From Actinomycetospora cinnamomea (lineage in GTDB: Bacteria > Actinomycetota > Actinomycetes > Mycobacteriales > Pseudonocardiaceae): 64,000 bases of DNA. The notes under the pieces are model-generated. The model was not told where the DNA came from. It did no database searches and saw nothing but the letters and a program-made list of their open reading frames with translations. Shown here piece by piece: positions 42,004 through 51,000 of the stretch; within the stretch, counting starts at the first letter, position 1, and each line of letters opens with the position of its first letter. Position numbers and translations under genes: made by a program. The stretch spans positions 62,001 through 126,000 of the forward strand of contig NZ_QEKW01000012.1 in the NCBI RefSeq assembly GCF_003096675.1, read 5' to 3'.

Positions 42004-43181
42004 CGGAGCGCTCCGCGAGGGGCCTCCCGCACCTCGTCGTAGATCGCGGCGTGGCGCTGCGCGCTCCGGGACCAGCGGAACCGGCGGGCCGTCGTGCGGC
42101 CGCCCTCGACCAGCCGGCGGCGCAGCGCGGTGTCGGCGTACATCTCCCGCATCGACGCGGCCAGCGCCGCGCTGTCGCCGGACCGCGGCAGCAGCGCGTC
42201 GTGGTGGTCGAGCAGGTACTCGCGGAACACCGGCAGGTCCCCCGCCAGCACTGGAAGGTCGGCCGCCATCGCCTCCAGCACGGCGAGGCCCCAGCCCTCC
42301 TTCACGGAGGGGAAGCACAGCGCGTCGGCGCTGCGGTACCACGCGCCGAGATCGGCCTCGGACAGCGTGCCCAGCAGCACGACGTCCTTGCCGAGCGCCA
42401 GGCCGAGTCCCGGCAGCGCGTCGAGCGCGGCCTCGCGATAAGGCGCGTAGTCCTGGAAGGAGTGCCCGCCGACCACGGCGAGCATCGGCGGGCGGCGCAT
42501 CGTGCGGACCAGCTCGCCCAGGGCCTCGAATGCGTGGTGGGTGCCCTTGCGGGGTTCCACCCCGCCGACGGCGAGGAAGAGGAATCGGTCACCCTCGTCC
42601 GACGAGGCGCCGATCGAGGCCCGCAGCGCGGCGCGGCGTGCGGCCGTGACCGGCGGGAAGCGGTCGGGGTCGACACCGTTCGGCACGACGGTGGCCTCGG
42701 TGGCGTAGTGGTCGTGCAGGATCCGCTTCCAGTGCTCGCTGACGACGAGCACCCGGTCCGGCTCGATGATCGCCTCGCGCTGGCAGGTGATCAGCGCCCG
42801 GGTGGTGAAGTCGTCGACGTGGTGCACGGTGCGCACCACCGGCACCGGGACGTCCGCGTCGCGCACGCGTGCTGCGGCCCGGGCGGCGATGCAGTCCTGG
42901 GCGTGCAGGACGTCGTCCGGTTCGGTGATCGCACCGAGCGCCGCGGTCAGCGCGTCGATCGACTCGAACACCCGGTCGGTGAGCGTCCCCGTCTTCGCCG
43001 GCGCCGGCAGCACCGTGTGCGGTACGGCGGTGGGCCGGAAGAGGCCGACCGCGGGATCGCCCTGGGTGAGGACGTGGACCGGGTGACCGAGCGCGTGCAG
43101 CGCCTCGGCCAGCGCGAGCGTGTGCACCATGCCGCCCCGGGGCGACGTGGAGTGGGTGACGAGGACGACCCGGCCCTTCAC
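41997..43181 (-). CDS. MSMEG_0565-family glycosyltransferase (GT4, Nit1C component)
   Basis: A 394-residue GT-B enzyme. The N-terminal VVLVTHSTSPRGGMVHTLALAEALHALGH and HAQDCIAARAAARVRDA... VVRTVHHVDDFT are the hallmarks of the MSMEG_0565 family, and PNGVDPDRFPP, GGVEPRKGTHHAFEAL and SVKEGWGLAVLEAMA mark the GT4 donor site. The family accompanies Nit1C clusters; what it glycosylates is unknown. Third gene of a carbamate kinase-fdrA-glycosyltransferase operon, coupled by GTGA. Confidence 0.88.
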   Translation of the reverse strand: MKGRVVLVTHSTSPRGGMVHTLALAEALHALGHPVHVLTQGDPAVGLFRPTAVPHTVLPAPAKTGTLTDRVFESIDALTAALGAITEPDDVLHAQDCIAARAAARVRDADVPVPVVRTVHHVDDFTTRALITCQREAIIEPDRVLVVSEHWKRILHDHYATEATVVPNGVDPDRFPPVTAARRAALRASIGASSDEGDRFLFLAVGGVEPRKGTHHAFEALGELVRTMRRPPMLAVVGGHSFQDYAPYREAALDALPGLGLALGKDVVLLGTLSEADLGAWYRSADALCFPSVKEGWGLAVLEAMAADLPVLAGDLPVFREYLLDHHDALLPRSGDSAALAASMREMYADTALRRRLVEGGRTTARRFRWSRSAQRHAAIYDEVREAPRGALRQ

Positions 43182-44719
43182 AGCGCGACCTCCGCGAGCG
43201 CAGGCTCGCGGCGGGCGATCGCCGCGGCGGCCAGCGACGCGCGGGCCGCGGTCTCGGTCACCACGCATCCGGCGTCGCGGAACGCCCTGCGCTGGCGCTC
43301 CAGGCCCTGGGGGTCCTGCTCGGTGCCCAGGACGTAGACGACCACGCGGGGCCCGCCGTCGGCGGTGATCTCCGCGCACACGGGCGCGAGCTCGGAGGCC
43401 GGGTCGGGGTGCGATCCGAAGCCGAGGACGACGTCGAGCACGATCGCGGCGACCTCGGGGTCGCGTCCCTGCTCGCGGAGGTGCTCGAGGCGCGCCTCGG
43501 GGTCGATCATGGGGTGTGGTCGACCGCGGGTGTACTCCTCCTCCCCGAGGTCCAGGCAGAGGTGCGCCGACGCCGGGGCCGGGAGCCCGAGCTCCTTGTC
43601 GACCGGGGTGTTCGAGTACACCGCGCCGAGCACGCGGCCCAGCACGACGAGCGACTCGTAGCAGAGGGTCCCGCCGGAGAAGAGGCCGCGCACGAGTGTC
43701 CGCTCGGCGTCGAGTCGGCCGATCGCGTCCTCGACCTGCGGGCGCAGGCCGCCGGTGACGTCGGGGCGAGGGAGGCCCAGGCGGTCGAGCGTCGCGAGGA
43801 CCCCCGCCTCCAGCGTGGTCACCGTGTCCGGGCCCGGCTCCTCCAGCCCGACGAGGGCGGCCACGAGCGGCGTGCCGTCCGCCTCTGCGGTCACGGTGGC
43901 CGCGACCCGCGGGTCCGGCGGCTTGGAGACCAGCAGGATCGCCTCGGTCGCCGGGTCGGCCGCGAGCGCGCGCACGGCCGCGCGGCCCATCGTGCCGCCC
44001 ACGTCGGCTCCGAGGTCGCGGCCACCGAGGCCGACCACGTGCGTCACGCCGACGCCGGCGCGGTCGAGCAGCGCGGCGGCCTCCTGCGCGCCGGTACCCG
44101 CGGCGGCGACCACCGCGACCGCCCCGCGGCGCTCCTGCAGGGGAGCGACGACGTTGGCGAAGCCCAGGCAGGTCCGGCCCAGCATCGCGGTGCCCGCGCC
44201 CGGCCCCATGACGAGCAGGCCCAGCGCCTCGGCGCGCGTCTTCAGCTCGACCTCGGTGGCGACGGGGACGTTGTCGCTGAACAGCAGCACGTGCAGGCCG
44301 GCGCTCAGGGCCTTGTGGGTCTCCAGGGCCGCGTGCTCGCCGGGCACGGAGATCACCGCGACGTTGGTGCCGGGGTGCCGGGCGAGGGCCTCCTCCTGCG
44401 TCCGGGCCGGGCCCTGTCCGGTGTCGGGCTCGGCCTCGGCGCTGCGGGAGGCGAACATGGCCTCCCGGCCCGCCTCCTCGGCGGCGTCGACGGCCCCCTC
44501 GCTGGCCGCCCGCACCGCCAGGACGAGGTCACCGGGCCCGGCGTCGGCGAGCTCGGCGCGGTCGAAGCCCTCCTCCGCGAGCGTCTCGACGTTGGCGGGT
44601 GTGGCCATCGCGGCGGTCGCCCAGTCCACGCCCTCGACCGCGCGCATCGCCCGGGTCCCCGAGAGCTGGACGACCGAGTCCAGGTAGGTGTCCTTGACGA
44701 TCCGGACCCTGGTGGTCAC
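43178..44719 (-). CDS. fdrA: FdrA-family protein (oxamate carbamoyltransferase subunit)
   Basis: A 513-residue acyl-CoA synthetase-fold protein of the FdrA family. It opens VRIVKDTYLDSVVQLSGTRAMRAVEGV and contains FSDNVPVATEVELKTRAEALGLLVMGPGAGTAML and FSGGTLCYESLVVLGR, with a C-terminal succinyl-CoA-synthetase-beta-like region. In E. coli FdrA works with YlbE and YlbF to transfer or phosphorolyse a carbamoyl group of oxalurate. Here the partner subunits are encoded at 35.2-37.4 kb. GTGA overlaps link it to carbamate kinase and the glycosyltransferase. Confidence 0.92.
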   Translation of the reverse strand: MTTRVRIVKDTYLDSVVQLSGTRAMRAVEGVDWATAAMATPANVETLAEEGFDRAELADAGPGDLVLAVRAASEGAVDAAEEAGREAMFASRSAEAEPDTGQGPARTQEEALARHPGTNVAVISVPGEHAALETHKALSAGLHVLLFSDNVPVATEVELKTRAEALGLLVMGPGAGTAMLGRTCLGFANVVAPLQERRGAVAVVAAAGTGAQEAAALLDRAGVGVTHVVGLGGRDLGADVGGTMGRAAVRALAADPATEAILLVSKPPDPRVAATVTAEADGTPLVAALVGLEEPGPDTVTTLEAGVLATLDRLGLPRPDVTGGLRPQVEDAIGRLDAERTLVRGLFSGGTLCYESLVVLGRVLGAVYSNTPVDKELGLPAPASAHLCLDLGEEEYTRGRPHPMIDPEARLEHLREQGRDPEVAAIVLDVVLGFGSHPDPASELAPVCAEITADGGPRVVVYVLGTEQDPQGLERQRRAFRDAGCVVTETAARASLAAAAIARREPALAEVAL

Positions 44720-45678
44720 GCGCGCACCCCCACGATCCTCGTGCCGGTGGCGTCGTCGGGGTGCGTGCCGGCCGCGTCGAGGGAGGGCCCGGCCCGGTCG
44801 GCGGTGGTGATCACGGCGGTACGCCCGCCCTCCTTGATGAAGCGGATCGCGGCCCGGATCTTCGGGCCCATGCTGCCGTCGGGGAACTGGCCGTCGTTCA
44901 GGTGCTTCGTCGCCTCGTCGACGGTCATCTCGTCGATCGCGCGCTGCTCCGGCGTGCCGAAGTCGAGGTGGACCTTGGCGGTGTCGGTGACCAGCACGAG
45001 GGCGTCGGCGTTGACCGAGGCCGCGAGCCGCTGCGCGGTGAAGTCCTTGTCGATGACCGCGTCGATGCCCTCGAGGCCGCGGTCGCCGGCCATGACCGGA
45101 ATCCCGCCGCCGCCGGCCGCGACCACGATCATGTGCTGGTCGATGAGCGCGCGGATCGCGTCGACCTCGACGATCCCGACCGGCTTCGGCGAGGCCACCA
45201 CGCGCCGGAAGCCGCGGTCGCCGTCCTTGGTGATCTGCCAGTTGCGGGCGGCGGCGAGGCGGCGTGCCTGGTCCTCGGTGAAGAAGGGCCCGACCGGCTT
45301 GGTGGGGCGGTCGAAGGCCGGGTCGGCCGGGTCGACCATCACGTGGGTCACCACCGACACCACGCCGGGCAGGCGGCCCCGGCCCTCGGCGAGCAGGGCC
45401 AGGCCGAGCAGGCTCCCGAGCTGGCCCTGGGTCATGGAGTTGACGCAGAACAGCGGCAGGGCAGGGACGATCGACGCGGCCTCGTCCTGCTGGATCGCGA
45501 GGTTGCCGACCTGGGGTCCGTTGCCGTGGACGAGGACGACGTTCCAGCCCGCGTCGCGCAGGGCACAGACCGCGGCCGCCATGGCGCGGGCGTTGCGCGC
45601 CTGCTCCTCGTAGGTCCCCGACTGCCCGTTGCGGGTGATGGCGTTGCCGCCGAGCGCGACCACTGCGGTCCTGGGCAC
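44716..45678 (-). CDS. arcC: Carbamate kinase
   Basis: A 320-residue amino-acid-kinase-fold enzyme making ATP from carbamoyl phosphate and ADP, releasing CO2 and NH3. Motifs: VVALGGNAITRNGQSGTYEEQ, VLVHGNGPQVGNLA, VVAAGGGGIPV and the ATP-binding region LVTDTAKVHLDFG. GTG 45678 preferred because GGAGGAG is 5 nt upstream. It is first in the operon with fdrA. It would harvest carbamoyl phosphate produced by FdrA and its partners. Divergent promoter with a perfect palindrome upstream. Confidence 0.93.
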   Translation of the reverse strand: MPRTAVVALGGNAITRNGQSGTYEEQARNARAMAAAVCALRDAGWNVVLVHGNGPQVGNLAIQQDEAASIVPALPLFCVNSMTQGQLGSLLGLALLAEGRGRLPGVVSVVTHVMVDPADPAFDRPTKPVGPFFTEDQARRLAAARNWQITKDGDRGFRRVVASPKPVGIVEVDAIRALIDQHMIVVAAGGGGIPVMAGDRGLEGIDAVIDKDFTAQRLAASVNADALVLVTDTAKVHLDFGTPEQRAIDEMTVDEATKHLNDGQFPDGSMGPKIRAAIRFIKEGGRTAVITTADRAGPSLDAAGTHPDDATGTRIVGVRA

Positions 45679-45716
45679 GAGCTCCTCCTCCGCGGGCGAC
45701 CGGGGCGCCACCCACG

Positions 45717-45731
45717 TCTACTATAGTAGAT
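45717..45731. promoter_or_regulatory. Perfect palindrome operator TCTACTATAGTAGA
   Basis: A 14-bp perfect palindrome (45717-45730) in the divergent region between carbamate kinase and the 45,771 gene. Very AT-rich against the surroundings. It shares ATCTACTAT (minus strand 45731-45723) with the divergent promoter at 29635, so one regulator may bind both. Confidence 0.65.
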
Positions 45732-45770
45732 GATCAGCACCCATCCGCGTACGCACGTCGGAGGTTCCGC

Positions 45771-46379
45771 ATGGAGTGGGACGCCGCCCGGACCCGGTGG
45801 CGCTCGGCAGCCGACCGGCTGTGGTCGGTCGCGCTGATCGACGAGGAGGGCTACCGGCGAGCGGCCGGCGGTGTCGGCGCGGTGCTCGGCGCGCTGCGAG
45901 GGGCCGTCGCGACGCGGGCCGATCTGCTCGCGGTGGACGGCGCACCGGAGCGCGTCCTCGCCGGGCTCGGCGGGCAGAAGGTCGAGGCGTCCCCGCTGGT
46001 CGTCGCGGCGGCGTGCGCGGTGCGCGCCGACGAGATCGACGCCGAGCGGGACCGGGCGTCGCGGGTCGCCCTGCTGGCGGCGGCCCGCGTGGAGGGCCGC
46101 TCCTGGGCGGTCCTCGCCGACGGCGTCACCCGCTCGATGTCGGTGCACGTACCCACCGGGGTCGCCCTGGTGGAGGTCGAGGACCCGTACCGCCACCCCG
46201 CGCCGTACGGGCTCCGCGAGGTGGTCCTCGCGACCGACACCGGTGACCCGGTGGACGGGCACGGCGGCGCGGAGGACTGGTTCGCCGACCGGGCCGAGCG
46301 GGACGCCGCCCTGGAGCGCCGCCGGGCCGAGATCGCGTCCCTTGACGCCGGACGACCCATGGTTTCCGATGAGGGATGA
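45771..46379 (+). CDS. Hypothetical protein (202 aa) upstream of the radical SAM gene
   Basis: A soluble alpha/beta protein (MEWDAARTRWRSAADRLWSVALIDEEGYRRAAGGVGAVLGALRG...). The C-terminal part has VHVPTGVALVEVEDPYRHPAPYGLREVVL and ends in a charged helix. I do not recognise it. ATG with GGAGG 8 nt upstream, directly downstream of the palindromic operator; 40 bp before the radical SAM gene. Co-transcription with Nit1C-type genes suggests a role in the same pathway. Confidence 0.6.
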   Translation: MEWDAARTRWRSAADRLWSVALIDEEGYRRAAGGVGAVLGALRGAVATRADLLAVDGAPERVLAGLGGQKVEASPLVVAAACAVRADEIDAERDRASRVALLAAARVEGRSWAVLADGVTRSMSVHVPTGVALVEVEDPYRHPAPYGLREVVLATDTGDPVDGHGGAEDWFADRAERDAALERRRAEIASLDAGRPMVSDEG

Positions 46380-46419
46380 ACGTTTCCTGTAGTCAACAAG
46401 GGGCGAGGGTGGATCACGG

Positions 46420-47592
46420 ATGACGGGCGTCCTGGGCCATGAGACGGCGCCGCACGACGAGCAGGGGGGCACCCCCGCTCCCGCCGCCGTCGCCGCCCTG
46501 ATCGTCGAGCTGCAGAGCGTGGGCCTGCGCGTCGACGCCGATGTCGAGACACGCACCGGCGGAGCCGGACCGACCGACGCGGGCATGTTGTGGATCGAGG
46601 GCGTCCCGGTCACGGTCCCCGTCCGCACCGAGGAGGCCCGCCGCTCGCCCTACGTGCTGCGCCCCGAGGACGACGGCGGCCGGGCCATCTACCGCGACGG
46701 CCGCCGGCTTGCCGCCGTCGCGGGCTCGCGCCGTCCCCGCTACTACGACCGGACGACCGCGGACGGCATCCCGTACTGGAAGATCGCCCTGTTGCACCTG
46801 GACTCGATGGCGAGCACCGTCGTCCAGACCTGCAACTACTGGAACACCGCCGACCAGTGCCGGTTCTGCGGCATCGGCGTCTCCCTCGCCGCGGGCAGCA
46901 CGATCGTCAAGAAGACCCCCGAGCAGCTCGCCGAGGTGTCGGTCGCGGCGAAGGAGCTCGACGGCGCCGTCGACGCCACCCTGACCACCGGCAGCTCCAC
47001 CGCACCCGATCGCGGCGCCCGTTACGTCGCGCGGTGCGGGCGCGCGGTCAAGGACGCCTCCGAGCTGCCGGTGGAGATCCAGTTCGAGCCGCCGCGCGAC
47101 CTGTCGATCCTCGACGAGGTGCACGACATCGGCGGCGCGGACGCGGTCGGCATCCACGTCGAGACCTTCGATCCGCAGGTCCTGGCCCACGTGGCCCCCG
47201 GCAAGGCGCGCACGGGCATCGAGACGTACTTCCGCACCTGGGAGCGCGCGGTCGAGCTGTGGGGCCCCGGCCGGGTGTCCACGTACGTCATCCTCGGCAT
47301 GGGCGAGGACCCCGAGCTGACGGTGCAGGCGTGCCGGCGTGCCGTGGACATCGGCGTCTATCCGTTCGTCGTGCCGTTGCGCCCGGTCGCGGGAAGCCTC
47401 ATGGAGGACTGGGCACCGCCGCCCGGGCCGTACAGCAACCGGATCTACTGGCAGGTCGCGGCCTACATGAGCCAGCGCGGCATGAGCGCCGCCGATGCGG
47501 TCGCCGGGTGCGCGCGGTGCCAGGCGTGTTCGGCCATCAACACCGTCCAGCCGCTGCTGCAGATCGGCCGGCGGCCGGATGCGACGGTGTGA
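46420..47592 (+). CDS. MSMEG_0568-family radical SAM protein (Nit1C component)
   Basis: A 390-residue radical SAM enzyme. The [4Fe-4S] cysteines are Cys138, Cys147 and Cys150 (CNYWNTADQCRFC), the CX8CX2C spacing of this family instead of the usual CX3CX2C. GIHVETFDPQVLAHVAPGKARTGIETYF resembles BioB-like barrels. It accompanies nitrilase clusters; the reaction is unknown. C-terminal Cys residues (CARCQACSA) may bind a second cluster. ATG at 46420 after GCGAGGG. Confidence 0.88.
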   Translation: MTGVLGHETAPHDEQGGTPAPAAVAALIVELQSVGLRVDADVETRTGGAGPTDAGMLWIEGVPVTVPVRTEEARRSPYVLRPEDDGGRAIYRDGRRLAAVAGSRRPRYYDRTTADGIPYWKIALLHLDSMASTVVQTCNYWNTADQCRFCGIGVSLAAGSTIVKKTPEQLAEVSVAAKELDGAVDATLTTGSSTAPDRGARYVARCGRAVKDASELPVEIQFEPPRDLSILDEVHDIGGADAVGIHVETFDPQVLAHVAPGKARTGIETYFRTWERAVELWGPGRVSTYVILGMGEDPELTVQACRRAVDIGVYPFVVPLRPVAGSLMEDWAPPPGPYSNRIYWQVAAYMSQRGMSAADAVAGCARCQACSAINTVQPLLQIGRRPDATV

Positions 47593-47602
47593 GGAGCGAC
47601 CG

Positions 47603-48082
47603 GTGACCCAGGTCCGGCTCGCGCCCGCCGTCAGGGCGGACTGCCGCCTCGTGGCGGACGCCGGGGAGGCCGAGGAACACCACCGCATCCGGCACGCCGT
47701 GTTCGTGGTCGAGCAGGAGGTCTTCGCGAGCAGCGACCTCGACGCCCACGACGCGCGACCCGACGTGCTGCACGCGGTCGCGTGGGTCGACGGCCGAGCG
47801 GCGGGCGTGGTGCGCCTCTTCCCCCTGGACCCGGCGACGGGCGATTGGCAGGGGGACCGCCTCGCGGTGCTCCCGGCGTTCCGCGCCGTGCGGGTGGGCG
47901 CGCCGCTCGTGCGCTTCGCGGTGGCCACGGCGGCCGCGCGGGGTGGGACGCGGATGGTCGCCCACGTCCAACAGGACAACCGTCGCTTCTTCGAGCGGCT
48001 GGGGTGGACCGCGCGAGCGTCGGAGATCTACGTCGGGCGTCCGCACGTCGTCATGGACATCGAGCTCGCTCCGCCCGGCTGA
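47603..48082 (+). CDS. MSMEG_0567/Sll0786-family GNAT acetyltransferase (Nit1C component)
   Basis: A 159-residue GNAT protein. It contains EEHHRIRHAVFVVEQEVFASSDLDAHD, a signature of the Sll0786 family, and HVQQDNRRFFERLGW. It follows the radical SAM gene by 10 bp, as in other Nit1C clusters. GTG start with GAGGAG upstream. The acceptor is unknown. It converges with the large regulator gene, only 7 bp away. Confidence 0.88.
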   Translation: MTQVRLAPAVRADCRLVADAGEAEEHHRIRHAVFVVEQEVFASSDLDAHDARPDVLHAVAWVDGRAAGVVRLFPLDPATGDWQGDRLAVLPAFRAVRVGAPLVRFAVATAAARGGTRMVAHVQQDNRRFFERLGWTARASEIYVGRPHVVMDIELAPPG

Positions 48083-48089
48083 CTCCGGC

Positions 48090-51000
48090 TCAGTGCAGGG
48101 TCGGGGCCGGGACGGCCAGCCGCCCCTTGGCCACGAAGACGGTGCGAAGCTCGGACGGCAGGCCCGCAGCGATGCGCTCGCGGGCCGCGACCCGGTCCCC
48201 CGGGGCGCCGCTCTGCGCGACGACGAGGTCCGAACGGGTGCGCGCGGCGGCGCCTGCGGCCTCCCGGTCACGCCCCAGGTGGCGCAGAGCGAGGGCCTCG
48301 TACTTCGCCGACCGGTAGGTCCGGGCCTGGTCGAGGAGGGCGTCGGCGCGGCCGGGGTCCCAGCGCGCCTGCATCTCGAGCAGCCGCATCGCCGCCCGCG
48401 GCCGGAAGGGCAGCGGCCGGTCCAGGAGCGGCGCGGCGGCCTCGACGAGGGCGCCGGCGTCGTCCTCGCGGCCCGCCAGGAGATCGCAGTCGGCGAGGGC
48501 GAGCAGGGCGTGGAGCCCCTGCTCGAGCTCGAGTGCCCCGCCGCCCTGGCGAGCCAGGTCGACGGCCAGTTCGGCGTGCTCGCGGGCCCGCCCGAGGTCG
48601 CCCAGTTCCTGCCACAGCCAGGACGTCGTGGTCTCGATCCCGGCGCGGTAGTAGCCCACGCCCGCGTCGTCGATCAGGCGGCGGGCACGGTCGAGCGAGC
48701 GCAGGGCCCCCGCGAGGTCGCCGACGTCCCCGCGGGCCAACCCGCAGAAGAACAGGCTCTGCAGCAGCGTGCGGAACTCGCCGGTGCGCGTGCACAGCGC
48801 CACCGCCCGCTCCAGCACCGCGCGGGCCTCGGCGAACCGGTCCATGTGCTGCAGGAGCGCGCCCCGGTAGGCCATGGCGACCGCGCTCGTCGCGTCGTCG
48901 GCGTCCACGGCGAGCACCTGCTGGTAGGCGTGGGTCGCGCCCGTGTAGTCGCCGTCCCAGTGCCGGACCCGGCCGAGGAGCAGCAAGGAGCTGCGCCGCG
49001 CGCCGGGTGCGGCGACGGCGGATTCGGCGAGATGGCCCGCCCGCTCGGCGAGGTCGACGGCGCCGAGCGCGTCCCGGGCCCAGAGTGCGGCCCACCCCAG
49101 CCCCTCCAGGGCGCGCGCCTCGAGCTCCTCGTCGCCGAGCTCCCGGGCGATCGTGAGCGCCCCGTCGTGGTCGTCACACGCGTCCTCGTGGCGCCCGAGG
49201 TCGCAGCGGACCCCGCCGCGCCGCAGCAGCGCCGCGGCCTCGAGTGCCCGGTCGCCCGCGCGGTGGGCCTCCTCGACCCCGGCGGTGAGGAGCTTCTCGG
49301 CCTCCGCGTGCGCGAAGACGAGGTGTGCCGCATCCGCCGCAGCCAGCCACGAACGGGCGGCCTCGGCGTGGTCCCCGGCGGCGGCGTGGTGCACGGCGGC
49401 GGCCTCGGGCCGGCCGGCGAGGAGGGCGGCGACCCGCCGGTGCCGGCTCACCCGGACCGGGAGGGGCGCCGACTCGTAGGCGATCCGCCGGACGATGTCG
49501 TTGGCGAAGCGGTAGCTCCCCCCGTCGGTGACGAGGAAACCGGCCCGAGCGGCGCGCCCGGCGCGGTGGGCGCACTCCTCCACACCCAGTTCGGTGAGTG
49601 CGGCGACGTCGTCCAGCCCGAACGACGTCCCCAGCACCGCGGCCTGGGCGAGCAGGAGCGTGACGTCCTCCGCCGTCGCCGCGAGCCGCCGCGACAGCGC
49701 CTCTTGCAGCGAGGTGGGGATGGCCGGCACCGTGCCGTTGCCGTCGGTGACGCTCTCGGGATGTCGGAGCAGCTCGCTGACCAGCAACGGCGACCCCCCG
49801 GTCCACGACGCGAACCGCTCGAGGTCCTGCTCCCGGCCCGCGCGGGCGAGCAGGGTACGCAGGGCGTCGCGGGAGAGGGCCCCCAGCTCGAGGTGGGTGG
49901 CCACGTCGCGCAGGGGCGCCGTGGCACCAGGGGTCTCCGAGGTCCGCTCGGTCGCGAGGATCAGCACCCGTCGCGTCGCCAGCCGCGTGGCCAGGAAGTG
50001 CAGGGCCTCGACCGTCCGCTCCCCGGCGTGCTCGAGGTCCTCGATCGCGAGCAGGAGCGGACGCGTCGCGGCGACCTCGCCGAAGAGCTCGGCCATCGCC
50101 TCGAGGGTCCGCCGCCGGCGGAGCTCGGAGGGCGACGCGACCGGGGCGCGGCGCGGGGCCACCTCCGGCACGAGGTCGGCCAGCGCGGCGCGGTCCCGCT
50201 CCGCCAGCAGCTCGCCGGCCCCGGGCGCCAGCCGCAGCACGACCCCACGTACCAGCTCGGCGAGCGGCTGCAGGTAGAGCGACCGCTCGGCCCCGGAGCA
50301 CCGGACCACCTCGACCAGGCCGCCGCTACGCCGGGCCTCGATCCGCAGCGCGGTGCTCAGGGCGCTCTTGCCGATGCCCGCCTCGCCGGTGACGAGCACC
50401 AGGCCGCCGCGTCCGCGGACCGCGGCCGACCACGCCCGCGACAGCACGGCGAGTTCCACCTCGCGGCCGATGAGCGGACCCGGCTCGGCGGGGCCCGGGG
50501 CCACGGCCGCCTCGGAGCGGGCGCTCGCTCCCGGCTCCTGGCGCAGCGCGGAAAGGAAGACCTCGCGGGTGGCGGGGGAGGGGTCACTGCCGAGCTCGTC
50601 GGCCAGATGCCGTCGCAGCCGGTCGTAGGCGGCCAGGGCGGCGGCGTGCGCGCCGCGGCGCTGCTGCGCCTGCATGAGTGCCCGGCACGCGGGCTCGTCG
50701 AGGGGGTCCTCGGCCAGGGTCCGGGACGCCTCGTCGATCGCCGTGTCGAGGTCCCCGAGCTCGAGTGCGGCGGTGCGGCGGCAGGCCCGGGCTCGGGAGA
50801 GACCACCCGCCACCCCCTCGCGGACCTCGTCGACCCAGGTGGCCTCGGGCTGCCCGGCCAGCGGCACATCGGCGGCGAGCAGCCCCTCGGCGACCTCGGC
50901 ACTCATCGCGGCGAGCGCGTGGGCGCCCTGCGCGAGCTCGCGCTCTGCGGTACCCACGAGGTCGAGCGCCTCGGTCACGTCGACCACGGTGTCCGCGTCG

